Shown here piece after piece: positions 41,607-50,053 of a stretch of DNA of 62,210 bases; the first letter of the stretch is position 1, and each line of letters begins with the position of its first letter. The stretch is from positions 1 to 62,210 of the forward strand of contig VXOR01000077.1 in the NCBI GenBank assembly GCA_009840005.1, in the 5' to 3' direction. The translations under genes were made by a program, and so were the position numbers. The notes below the pieces were generated by a model. That model saw only the letters and a list, made by a program, of their open reading frames with translations, searched no databases and was not told where the DNA came from. Source of the DNA: Gemmatimonadota bacterium (GTDB lineage Bacteria; Latescibacterota; UBA2968; UBA8231).

Positions 41607-43154
41607 TCACGCTCGCTCGACGTCAAAGGCCGCCAAGTTGCGCTCATCCTTGCTGAACTCCACGCCGATCAGGTAAATTGGCTGCCCCAAGGCGCGATAC
41701 TTGTCCGCGTAGCGCCGCGCCTGCAACTGCGCCAGCGCCGCACCTTCAGACGCCAGTTCGACCACCTTGAACTCAAATAGATAGACGCTGCCGTTGAATA
41801 GCACCGCCATGTCTAAGCGGCCGTGGCTACTGCTGTCTTCCACCCTGATGTCTAGGCCCAATCCCGCGAAATAAGAGTAGAACACACTGGCGTAATAGCC
41901 CTCGTACCGGGCGATGTCGTTGTTGGTGTACCACTCATAGGGAATGCTGGCGAAGAAGGAATGGAACAGCGTCTCCAGCCCGGCGAAGTCATTGACTTCT
42001 AACAGCCGATACAGCCGCACACTGTTGGCCTTCTGTCGCGTCGCATCCCTCACTAGGTAGCGCAACAGGTTCTCGTTGAGGCTTTGGCGCACCACCCGGT
42101 TGGGATAGCCTAGGCGATAGAGCCTCATACCGCCGAGATCTCGCTCCTCAGCAATCGTCAGATAGCCGGTCTGGAATAGCAGGGTCTCGGTGGCCATGTC
42201 TTCTACATCGAAGGTGGAAAGCATCTCGCTACTGCTCAGCATATTTCCCAGCGCTAGGGAGCTCACCCGGCGCTTGCACAGGGTTTCGACTAGGAATGTC
42301 GGCGTGTCGGTTTCAAACCAATAGGCACCGAACTCACGACGGTCCAATAGCAGGAGGATGTAGAAGGGGTTGTACACCCTCTCGTCGCCAAGCCAACAGT
42401 AGCCATTGTACCAGTCGCGGACCTGGTCCCGGTCCAAGTCGAGGAGTTCCGGCGCGAATACGGTATCCAAGTCCGCGTCGGTGTAGCCGCAGATAGCCGA
42501 GTAGCGGGGATCTAGGGTAATGTCGATCAGGTTGTTGAGGCCGGAGAAGGGGCCGGCCATAGAGAACTTGATCACTCCGGCGAGGAAGGTGAAACGGATG
42601 TGCGCGTCGCAGGTCTTGATCGTCGAGTACAGGCCGTGCAGAAAGTCGCGGTTGGCCCGGGCGATGTCCGGTACCTCTAACGTATCCAAAATCGGCTTGT
42701 CGCATTCGTCAACCAGCACCGCTACCCGCTGGCCGTGCTGCTGATGGAGGGCCTGCACCAAGTGGCGGAAGCGAGCCGAAGCCTCCGCGTAGGGCGAGGC
42801 CACACCCGCTTCCGCCTCAATGGCGTCCAACTGCGCGGCCACGTCGTCGCGCAACGCGTCTGGCTCGTGAAATCTCGTACCGCTGAAGTCCAGCCGCACA
42901 ACCGGATACCGCCTTGACCAATCCCAACGGTCGTGGATGGCCAACCCCTCAAACAGCGATTTGTTACCCTCGAACACCTCCTTGAGCGTGTCCAAAAACA
43001 GGCTCTTGCCAAAACGGCGCGGACGCGACAGAAAGTAGTGCTTGCCCTCGTCGATCAGCCGGCAGATGTAGCCAGTCTTATCGACGTAGTAGCAGTCTTC
43101 CTCGCGGATCTCGCGGAAGGTTTGAATCCCGATGGGGAGTCTGCGTTTAGTCAT
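41607..43154 (-). CDS. AAA-ATPase-like / PD-(D/E)XK nuclease fusion protein
   Basis: This 515-aa protein has an N-terminal PF09820-type domain (LPIGIQTFREIREEDCYYVDKT, GKHYFLSRPRRFGKSLFLDTL, VAVLVDECDKPILDTL; Walker A is RRFGKS). A C-terminal PD-(D/E)XK nuclease follows (GRLDMAVLFNGSVYLFEFKVVE, where D and E-x-K form the site). These proteins are multicopy in many genomes and of unknown role. Direct repeats lie on both sides of the gene. GAGG lies before the ATG at 43154. Confidence 0.88.
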   Translation of the reverse strand: MTKRRLPIGIQTFREIREEDCYYVDKTGYICRLIDEGKHYFLSRPRRFGKSLFLDTLKEVFEGNKSLFEGLAIHDRWDWSRRYPVVRLDFSGTRFHEPDALRDDVAAQLDAIEAEAGVASPYAEASARFRHLVQALHQQHGQRVAVLVDECDKPILDTLEVPDIARANRDFLHGLYSTIKTCDAHIRFTFLAGVIKFSMAGPFSGLNNLIDITLDPRYSAICGYTDADLDTVFAPELLDLDRDQVRDWYNGYCWLGDERVYNPFYILLLLDRREFGAYWFETDTPTFLVETLCKRRVSSLALGNMLSSSEMLSTFDVEDMATETLLFQTGYLTIAEERDLGGMRLYRLGYPNRVVRQSLNENLLRYLVRDATRQKANSVRLYRLLEVNDFAGLETLFHSFFASIPYEWYTNNDIARYEGYYASVFYSYFAGLGLDIRVEDSSSHGRLDMAVLFNGSVYLFEFKVVELASEGAALAQLQARRYADKYRALGQPIYLIGVEFSKDERNLAAFDVERA

Positions 43155-43227
43155 GGTGTGCCTCACTCCAGACAGGGAATCCGATGCTATTCCTTTATAT
43201 CGGCCAAAGTACCGCGCACGCCAAACC

Positions 43228-43270
43228 CGGTCAATGTTGACAGCCGCCCCCCGGCGCGAAGATATTGGAG
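43228..43270 (+). repeat. 43-bp direct repeat, right side of AAA/PD-(D/E)XK gene
   Basis: Nearly the same as 41528-41568 in the same orientation. It sits between the AAA gene start and the sulfatase start. Confidence 0.7.
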
Positions 43271-43299
43271 GCTGTTCATCCCAGCCCAGGAGACGCGCA

Positions 43300-44637
43300 G
43301 TGCCCAACAAACCGCCGAATGTCGTCCTCGTCTTCGCCGACCAATGGCGCGCCCAAGCCTTCGGATACGTCGGCGACCCCAACGTGCAAACCCCCAATTT
43401 GGACGCCCTAGCGCGCCGCAGCGTCAACTGCACCCACGCGGTGTCAGGCTGCTCGGTGTGCTCGCCAGCGCGAGCCTCGCTCCTGACCGGCCAATACCCC
43501 CTCACGCACGGCGTCTTCGTCAACGACGTAGAGCTAGGCCAAGACGCCACGAGCATCGCGCAGGCTTTCAGCGCAAGCGGCTACGACACGGCCTATATCG
43601 GCAAGTGGCACGTCAATGGCCGAGGACGCTCTAGCTATATCCCTCCCGAGCGGCGCCAAGGCTTCGAGTACTGGAAGGTGCTCGAATGCACCCACAACTA
43701 CAACCATTCTGCGTACTATGCTGGCGACTCGGATGAGCAACTCGTGTGGGAAGGATACGACGCCTTCGCCCAAACTCGCGACGCCCAAGCGTACCTCCGC
43801 GATCGCGGAGACAAACCCTTCTTACTGGTCCTATCGTGGGGCCCACCGCACGCCCCCTATCACACGGCCCCAGAAGCGTACCAAGCCCTGTACGATCCAG
43901 CCGCTATCGCCCTGCCGCCCAACGTACCCGCCGATTGGGCCGAAAACGCGCGACAGTGGCTCGCCGGGTACTACGCCCATTGCACGGCCTTGGACGACTG
44001 CGTCGGCATGTTGCTCCAGACCTTACAGGAGGAAGGGCTAGAACAAGAAACGATCTTTCTGTTCTTCTCGGATCACGGCGACATGCTCGGCTCGCAGGGC
44101 ATGGACAAAAAGCAAAAGCCCTTCGAAGAATCCATCCGCGTACCGTTCCTGCTACACTATCCAGGCATGGACGCCGCCGAACTCGACGCGCGAATCGACC
44201 TGCCCGACATCATGCCGACCATGTTGGGTCTATGCGGCCTACCGATTCCTTCCACCGTGGAGGGAATCGACTTTTCCGCGTACCTACAAGGCGACCCAGA
44301 TCCCTCGGACGGAGCCGCACTCTTGCAGTGCCCTCATCCCTTTGGGCAGTGGTGGACCGGCACTGGCGGCCGGTCCTACCGGGGCCTGCGCACCCGCCGC
44401 CACACGTACGTGCGCGCCCTAGAGGGGCCGTGGCTGCTCTACGACAACGAGGCCGATCCCTTCCAACAGGACAATCTCGTAGGACAACCCGGCCAGCAGG
44501 ATTTGCTCGACGAATTAGACGCGGCCCTCACGCGCCGCCTCGCCGCAGCCGACGATCCCTTTCTCCCCGGCCCAACCTATCTCGAACGCTGGGGGTATCA
44601 AGTAGATGCACGAGGTACCGTTCCCTACACTGGATGA
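43300..44637 (+). CDS. Sulfatase (formylglycine-dependent)
   Basis: This 445-aa arylsulfatase-type enzyme has an N terminus PNVVLVFADQWRAQAFGY, with Asp metal ligands. The active-site CSPAR is in GCSVCSPARASLLTGQYP, where the Cys would become formylglycine. It also has IGKWHVNG and FFSDHGDMLGSQG, with Asp and His ligands. It cleaves sulfate esters, as from sulfated polysaccharides. It starts at GTG 43300 with CAGGAG 9 bases upstream. No signal peptide is visible at this start. No sulfatase-maturing enzyme is seen nearby. Confidence 0.92.
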   Translation: MPNKPPNVVLVFADQWRAQAFGYVGDPNVQTPNLDALARRSVNCTHAVSGCSVCSPARASLLTGQYPLTHGVFVNDVELGQDATSIAQAFSASGYDTAYIGKWHVNGRGRSSYIPPERRQGFEYWKVLECTHNYNHSAYYAGDSDEQLVWEGYDAFAQTRDAQAYLRDRGDKPFLLVLSWGPPHAPYHTAPEAYQALYDPAAIALPPNVPADWAENARQWLAGYYAHCTALDDCVGMLLQTLQEEGLEQETIFLFFSDHGDMLGSQGMDKKQKPFEESIRVPFLLHYPGMDAAELDARIDLPDIMPTMLGLCGLPIPSTVEGIDFSAYLQGDPDPSDGAALLQCPHPFGQWWTGTGGRSYRGLRTRRHTYVRALEGPWLLYDNEADPFQQDNLVGQPGQQDLLDELDAALTRRLAAADDPFLPGPTYLERWGYQVDARGTVPYTG

Positions 44638-44647
44638 GAAGTGAAAC

Positions 44648-45670
44648 ATGACCCCATCCTTTTCCTACGCATCTTTCGCGGCCTCAGCCCTCTTTTCGAT
44701 GGCCTGCTCGTCGTCGCCCAGCGACTCGCCCTCGGCAGCTTGCGGTGACGGGCAGGTGCTCCAAGTCGGGTTCTACGCCTTTTTCGCGCCGGTCAGCCAC
44801 AGCGCAAACCCAGAGCCGGGCACGGCCGGGTTCGACGAGCACCTCGGATACGAAGCGGATTTGTTAACCGGTCTAGAGATCATGGACGGCGCGGGACTGT
44901 CCTTTGCACGCCGCGGCATCGCCGTGTGGGACGATATATGGCTTCAATCGACCGGGCCGGAGTACGACTTGGTCGGCGGCGGCATTACCATCCTCGACTC
45001 CCGCACCCGCAATGCGGCAGGCGAACACGTCGTAAACTTTACGTCTGGGCACATTACCTTTCGGCAATCACTGCTGGTGCGGGCCGAAGACGCCGAGCAC
45101 TTTGCCAGCCACAGCGACCTGACTAGCGAAGATCGGGTGGGTGTGCTAAGAGGCACCACGGGCGAGTTCCGCCTGCTGGAGCTGACCGGCTTCGTCGATG
45201 CCCAAGGCGCACTCGTCGCGGGTACGCGCATTGAAACGGCCGAAGGCGAGCTCCTTGCCGACGGCACGGCCGCTTACACCATCACCGCGGCTGGTGCATC
45301 GGACCATCTCGCTGGCCGGACGCGGCTGGTGCCGCCCACCGCCGACATGCCGCAAGTGATTTACCTCGGGCAAGAGGCCGGCGAGGTGGAACTGCTGGAG
45401 GCCCTAGAAAACGGCACCATCGACGCCATCGCCCGCGGCGAAATCGGCAACCGCGACGCCAGCGTTTCTTCCGACGGCGAGTTTGTCGTCGCGGCCCTCG
45501 ACACGGCCACTGAGTGGGGTGGGTTCGCGCTCGCCGTGGAGGACGCCGACCTAGCGGCCTGCATCGACGACAAGATCAACTACCTGACCGACAGCCGGCG
45601 CATTGGCTACGGAGAGTGGCGCGCCAATCCAGCGATTTTCGCCGAGCGCGCCCAACAGTGGAACCCCTAA
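44648..45670 (+). CDS. Amino-acid-type ABC transporter solute-binding lipoprotein
   Basis: This 340-aa protein has a lipobox near FSMAC-SSS. The mature domain follows the SBP_bac_3 plan: LQVGFYAFFAPVS, LGYEADLLTGLEIM, YDLVGGGITILDSRTRNAAGEHVVNFT, VGVLRGTTGEF, and near the end TEWGGFALAVEDADLAACI. It binds a solute in the periplasm for an ABC permease. No permease gene lies beside it. The sulfatase gene precedes it by 10 bases, so the ligand may be a sulfatase product. Confidence 0.75.
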   Translation: MTPSFSYASFAASALFSMACSSSPSDSPSAACGDGQVLQVGFYAFFAPVSHSANPEPGTAGFDEHLGYEADLLTGLEIMDGAGLSFARRGIAVWDDIWLQSTGPEYDLVGGGITILDSRTRNAAGEHVVNFTSGHITFRQSLLVRAEDAEHFASHSDLTSEDRVGVLRGTTGEFRLLELTGFVDAQGALVAGTRIETAEGELLADGTAAYTITAAGASDHLAGRTRLVPPTADMPQVIYLGQEAGEVELLEALENGTIDAIARGEIGNRDASVSSDGEFVVAALDTATEWGGFALAVEDADLAACIDDKINYLTDSRRIGYGEWRANPAIFAERAQQWNP

Positions 45671-45685
45671 ACAAAGGAGTACGAC

Positions 45686-46675
45686 ATGTATAAAGCTGGA
45701 GTTATTGGTTGCCGCGGCATTGGCGTGGCCCACGCCACCGGGCTTGTCAGCTCAGACCGCGCCCGCCTCGCAGCCGCTTGCGACCTCGACGAAGCAACCC
45801 TTCGCGAGTTTGAGCAACGCTGGCCGGACGAAAACCTCACCCTGTACCGCGATCACCGCGAGATGCTCTCCCGCGAATCGCTGGACATCGTCACCGTCGC
45901 CACCTCGGATCACCGCCACGCCGACTTAGTAGTAGATGCGGCCAACGCCGGGGCCAAGGGCATCTTCTGCGAAAAGCCGCTGGCCACCAGCCTCGCAGAC
46001 GCCGACCGCATGATCGCCGCTTGCGACGCCAACAACACCACTCTGTCGGTCGATCACACCCGGCGCTTCATCCCCCTGTGGCGCTACGCCAAAGAAGAGA
46101 TCGTCGATCAGGGCGTTATCGGCCCGGTGCAATACGTCATTGGCACGCTCTCCGGCCCGCGCGCCATGCTCTTCCGCAACGGCACTCACACTCTCGACGC
46201 TATCTGCTACTACGCGGCCGCGCAGCCTCAGTGGGTAGTGGCCGAACTGGAAGAAGGATACGAGGACTACGCCGAGTACCGCGGCGACGGCGGCCACGTA
46301 CCAGCCACTGAGCCAGGTGCCAACGGATACATCCACTTTTCTGGAGGGGTGCGGGGCTTCTACATCGGCGGTTCTAAGACCACGCCAGCACCCAAGCAGC
46401 AACTCGAAGTGGTCGGCACTACCGGACGACTAATTATGGTCAGCGACGGCGGCACCCTGTATCGCGGCGAAGAGCCAGAACCCCTCGCGCCGCCGACTTG
46501 GCCGGTCGAGGGCATTCCCGCCGGTATCCACGAACTGATCGCCGCCATGGACCAAGGCGTCGAGTCAGTGTCGCCGGGGCGAGCGGGGCACACCGTAGTA
46601 GAACTGATCATCGGATTTTTAGAGTCGCAAAAGCAGGGCAACGTGCCGGTGCCCATTCCGGTGCCGAGAGCCTAA
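45686..46675 (+). CDS. Gfo/Idh/MocA family oxidoreductase
   Basis: This 329-aa protein has KAGVIGCRGIGVAHATGL at the N terminus, the EKP motif GIFCEKPLATSLADADRM near residue 95, and the substrate domain with GTHTLDAICYYAAAQP. It starts with AAAGGAGTACGAC before the ATG. It closely resembles the 16150-17178 oxidoreductase in the order of motifs. Confidence 0.88.
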   Translation: MYKAGVIGCRGIGVAHATGLVSSDRARLAAACDLDEATLREFEQRWPDENLTLYRDHREMLSRESLDIVTVATSDHRHADLVVDAANAGAKGIFCEKPLATSLADADRMIAACDANNTTLSVDHTRRFIPLWRYAKEEIVDQGVIGPVQYVIGTLSGPRAMLFRNGTHTLDAICYYAAAQPQWVVAELEEGYEDYAEYRGDGGHVPATEPGANGYIHFSGGVRGFYIGGSKTTPAPKQQLEVVGTTGRLIMVSDGGTLYRGEEPEPLAPPTWPVEGIPAGIHELIAAMDQGVESVSPGRAGHTVVELIIGFLESQKQGNVPVPIPVPRA

Positions 46676-46689
46676 GCTGGACTTCGGCT

Positions 46690-48156
46690 ATGATGAACGG
46701 TGGGTACAAGTGGACTCCGATCCTCGACTATGAGAACGATCCGGCTGCCTTGGAGCAGAAGGAACTCGATTCTCTCGCCGCGGTATGGGAAACAGAGCGC
46801 AGCCGACTAGAAGACTCGGAGGCACTGTCCGAGTTTAACCGGAAACTGCACCGTGAATGGGCGATCGAAACCGGATTGATAGAACGAGTGTACGACTTCG
46901 ACCGTGGAGTCACAGAACTTCTGATTGAGCGCGGCATTGACGCGACGTTGATCCCTCACGGTTCCGGCGACGACCCGGAACGGATTGCTTCCATGATTCA
47001 AGATCACGAGGCGGCTATCGAATATGTATTCGCCTTCGTCAAGGAAGAGCGAGCACTCTCCACGAGTTATATCAAGCAGCTTCACCAACTGCTGACGCAG
47101 AATCAGGAGACAGCAGAGGGAAGGGACCATCTCGGGAAACGGGTTCGGATTCCTCTGCTACGCGGCGATTACAAGAAACGACCGAACAATCCAACCGGAC
47201 GCGGCGGTGTAATCCACGAATACTGTCCACCAGAGCAAGTCGCTTCCGAGATGGACCGGTTGATCGAAATGCATCGAGCTCACGAAAAGATCGCTCCCGA
47301 AGTCGAGGCCGCTTGGCTCCACCATCGCTTCACGCAGATCCATCCCTTTCAGGATGGCAATGGCCGGGTAGCGAGAGCACTTGCTACGCTCGTTCTCGTC
47401 AAGGCACGCCGGTTTCCTCTGGTCGTGCGGAGCAAGATAAAAGGCGAGTACCTGGACGCTTTGGAGGCAGCGGATCGCGGTAATCTATACCCACTTGTCA
47501 GTTTTTTTTCGGAAATCCAGAAACACGAGTTTGTCCGGGCACTTGGTTTGTCGCGTGAAGTTGAGAAGGACTTCCGCGCCGAGGATTTGATCCGCGCCAC
47601 GCGCCGGGAATTGGAGCATCGTCGCGACACCCTCACGGGTGAATGGAACACGGTCAAGGATCAGGCAGAACATCTGCGGCGGGAAGCCGAAAAGCGGATG
47701 AACGAACTGAAGGAGACAATAGAGACCGACATGGGAGCCGTCCTCGACCATGTTCATGTATTTGTTGACGGAGAATCCGACCACGGCGAACGCAGCCACT
47801 ATTTCCGACAACAGATTGTGGGTGGGGCGCAGGTGCTCGACTACTTCGCTAATATGGAGTCCTATCGCGCTTGGGTGCGCCTCGTCATCCACAATGCGAA
47901 CCAGAGCCAGATTCTGCTTTCCTTCCATGGAATCGGACGCGAATTCCGCGGGGTACTTGCCTGTTCGGCGGTGTTCTTCCAGCGAGTTCAGACGGACTGC
48001 GAAGAACGGGAGACGAGTCCGGCCAAGGTGCTTTCGCGCAGCTTGTTTCAGGTCAACTATCGGGAAGACCTAGCGTCCATAGAAGAGCGATTCCGCGTTT
48101 GGCTCGAAGAGTGTTTAGTGGCCGGACTGCGCAACTGGCGCTCTGCTGATCTCTAA
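46690..48156 (+). CDS. Fic family protein
   Basis: This 488-aa protein has the Fic core HPFQDGNGRVARALATLVL near residue 217, the HPFxDGNGRxxR AMP-transfer motif. The N terminus REWAIETGLIERVYDFDRGVTELLIERG resembles the region that carries the inhibitory helix. A central stretch (TRRELEHRRDTLTGEWNTVK, DQAEHLRREAEKRMNELKET) is a coiled coil. The C terminus is uncharacterised. It transfers AMP or similar groups to proteins. Start ATG 46690 or 46693. It follows the Gfo/Idh gene but is functionally unrelated. Confidence 0.88.
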   Translation: MMNGGYKWTPILDYENDPAALEQKELDSLAAVWETERSRLEDSEALSEFNRKLHREWAIETGLIERVYDFDRGVTELLIERGIDATLIPHGSGDDPERIASMIQDHEAAIEYVFAFVKEERALSTSYIKQLHQLLTQNQETAEGRDHLGKRVRIPLLRGDYKKRPNNPTGRGGVIHEYCPPEQVASEMDRLIEMHRAHEKIAPEVEAAWLHHRFTQIHPFQDGNGRVARALATLVLVKARRFPLVVRSKIKGEYLDALEAADRGNLYPLVSFFSEIQKHEFVRALGLSREVEKDFRAEDLIRATRRELEHRRDTLTGEWNTVKDQAEHLRREAEKRMNELKETIETDMGAVLDHVHVFVDGESDHGERSHYFRQQIVGGAQVLDYFANMESYRAWVRLVIHNANQSQILLSFHGIGREFRGVLACSAVFFQRVQTDCEERETSPAKVLSRSLFQVNYREDLASIEERFRVWLEECLVAGLRNWRSADL

Positions 48157-48216
48157 AAGGCGCTTGCGCGTTGGGTGTCGGGTTAGCGTCCACGATGATC
48201 GTCATCCCATCCCCGC

Positions 48217-48582
48217 CTAACCCAACTCCACCACCACCCGCCCATCCTCCACACACACCAAATAGGTCCGCACCCGCACCTTCTCGGGCTCGCAGAGCGA
48301 GCGGCCCGTGCGCACGTCGTATTCCCAGCCGTGCCACGGGCAACTCAGGATCTCGCCGGCACGTCCCAAGACGATCTCGTCTCCAGGATGCCGCGCCAGC
48401 GCCGTGCCCCCAACCCGACCGTCCGACAGCCGCGCCCCTTGATGCGGGCAAATATCGCGCAACGCGTACCAGGCATCCCCCTGCCGCACGATAGCTAAGC
48501 CCCGCCCCTCGACCTCGACCCGACGGACCTCGCCGTCGGCAAAGGCAGCGACCGGCCCTACGTCAACGCGCCGCAAAGCCAT
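48217..48582 (-). CDS. Rieske [2Fe-2S] ferredoxin-like protein
   Basis: This 121-aa protein has CPHQGARLSDG and, later, CPWHGWEYDVRTGRSLCEP, the two Cys-x-His pairs that bind the cluster. It would pass electrons to an oxygenase, possibly one of the iron enzymes here. ATG 48582 has GAGG 6 bases upstream and overlaps the amidohydrolase stop by 20 bases. Confidence 0.93.
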   Translation of the reverse strand: MALRRVDVGPVAAFADGEVRRVEVEGRGLAIVRQGDAWYALRDICPHQGARLSDGRVGGTALARHPGDEIVLGRAGEILSCPWHGWEYDVRTGRSLCEPEKVRVRTYLVCVEDGRVVVELG

Positions 48583-49645
48583 AAAATGCCTCGGCATTAT
48601 CGACCATGATGCCCTGGCGCATCGCGCCGTCAATCGCCGGCGGCAGGGCGCGGGCCGGCGAGTCAAAGTCCCAATGCGGATAATCCGTGGCGAACATCAA
48701 GAAATCCTCGCCGCCGATCATGTCGATGATGTGCAACAGGTGCTGGGGATCGTCCGGCTCTTCCATGGGTTGGGTCGTGGCGCGGCAGTGCTCGCGGATG
48801 TATTCGCTGGGCCGCTTCTTCAGCCACGGCACCTCGCTGCGCAAACCCCGGTAGTTTTTGTCCAGCCGCCACATCAGCCCAGGCAACCACGCAAATCCCC
48901 CCTCGACCAGCGCGACGCGCAGTTCCGGGAACTCGCAGAACACCCCCTCGCAAACAAGGCTAATGACCTGCGCCTCAAAGGCTTGCGACATAGCCGTGTG
49001 ATCTTCGATGTAATAGGAAGGCCAGCCGCAGGCCGTGATGGGCTGGCCGCTGCCGCCGAAGTGGATTCCCACCGGCAGGCCGACCTCGCAGGCCGCGGCA
49101 AAAATCGGCCGGAACTGTCGCTTGCCATAGGGCGCGCTCGACCGCACCAACAGCAGCGCCTGCACAAAGCGCGGGTCCGCCGCCGCCCGTTTGATTTCCG
49201 CGGCCGCGGCCGCCGGGTCGCTGGCATTGACCACAATCGAGCCGCGCCAGCGCGGATCGCAGTCGAGCCAAGCGCGCGCGGTCCACTCGTTGACCGCGCG
49301 CATCAGCGCGTTGGCAAAGTCGAGGTTGTGCAGGGCCGTCATGCCGTAGAGCGGATTGAGCACGGCTATGTCAATGTCCCAAGCGTCGAGCAACTGGGTG
49401 CGGGCAAAATCCGGATCGCCGCCCGGCCTTAAGCCCGAAGGCGGCCAAGCATCGCGCCGCGCCGCTTGGGCAAACCCCTTGGGATAGGTTGGCCCAGGCG
49501 GGCCGCTAAACCCGGATTGCCGCACGTACGCCTGCCAGCGCGCCGACAAATAGGGCATGAGATCATCGATGGAGTTCGGGTAGTTGTGAACGTCGCAGTC
49601 AATCAGTGAAACGTCAGCCGAGACGGCGTATTCGGTTTGGGACAT
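48563..49645 (-). CDS. Amidohydrolase family protein (amidohydrolase_2 type)
   Basis: This 360-aa TIM barrel has IDCDVHNYPNSIDDL (metal motif D-x-H), GLPVGIHFGGSGQP with His, and FLMFATDYPHWDFDSP with Asp and His. It is similar to enzymes of the ACMSD/decarboxylase group. Coupled to the Rieske gene, so the two could work on an aromatic or related substrate. Confidence 0.85.
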   Translation of the reverse strand: MSQTEYAVSADVSLIDCDVHNYPNSIDDLMPYLSARWQAYVRQSGFSGPPGPTYPKGFAQAARRDAWPPSGLRPGGDPDFARTQLLDAWDIDIAVLNPLYGMTALHNLDFANALMRAVNEWTARAWLDCDPRWRGSIVVNASDPAAAAAEIKRAAADPRFVQALLLVRSSAPYGKRQFRPIFAAACEVGLPVGIHFGGSGQPITACGWPSYYIEDHTAMSQAFEAQVISLVCEGVFCEFPELRVALVEGGFAWLPGLMWRLDKNYRGLRSEVPWLKKRPSEYIREHCRATTQPMEEPDDPQHLLHIIDMIGGEDFLMFATDYPHWDFDSPARALPPAIDGAMRQGIMVDNAEAFYGFAAR

Positions 49646-49669
49646 GATAGCGATGGGTGGTAAAGGGTT

Positions 49670-49698
49670 GTAGGGGCGTCCCTTGTGGACGCCTATAC
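49670..49698. repeat. Palindromic intergenic repeat, short relative
   Basis: GTAGGGGCGTCC followed by GGACGCCTATAC. The 7-bp arms GGCGTCC/GGACGCC (49675-49681 and 49687-49693) enclose CTTGT. It shares GTAGGGGCG with the repeats at 35 and 12531. Confidence 0.5.
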
Positions 49699-49812
49699 TT
49701 TAAGGCATAATTAAAATGAATGCGAACATGGACCGGTGCGGCATTGCAAGACGCCGCAAGCGCGATGTTCTACCAAAACTGACAGCCAAGGCACAAGAAA
49801 GGAGAATTGAGC

Positions 49813-50037
49813 ATGAGTGAACCTATTACCCAAGCCCAAGATCACGATCGGCGCATTGGCCGTTTGGAAGGGATCTCCGAACAATTGACCGTACGCTTAG
49901 ACAGCCTCGAGCGGTCTCAGACGGCCGGGTTCGCCGAAGTGAACCGCCGACTCGACGCTCAATTTCGCTGGCTAGTCGGCATCCAGATAACAGTATTGCT
50001 TGCATTGGCCGTGCTGATCTTAGGCCGCTTGTCCTAA
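49813..50037 (+). CDS. Small coiled-coil protein with C-terminal membrane helix
   Basis: This 74-aa protein has a heptad region DHDRRIGRLEGISEQLTVRL and a C-terminal anchor LVGIQITVLLALAVLILGRL. Such tail-anchored proteins resemble small phage or hemolysin-like proteins. AGGAGAATTGAGC precedes the ATG. Confidence 0.7.
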   Translation: MSEPITQAQDHDRRIGRLEGISEQLTVRLDSLERSQTAGFAEVNRRLDAQFRWLVGIQITVLLALAVLILGRLS

Positions 50038-50053
50038 GAAGCGGCCTTAAATA

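Noticed and set aside
43155..43556. N-terminal extension of the AAA/PD-(D/E)XK gene
   Set aside because: It runs antisense into the sulfatase gene and across the direct repeat; MTKRRLPIGIQTF at 43154 is the typical family start.
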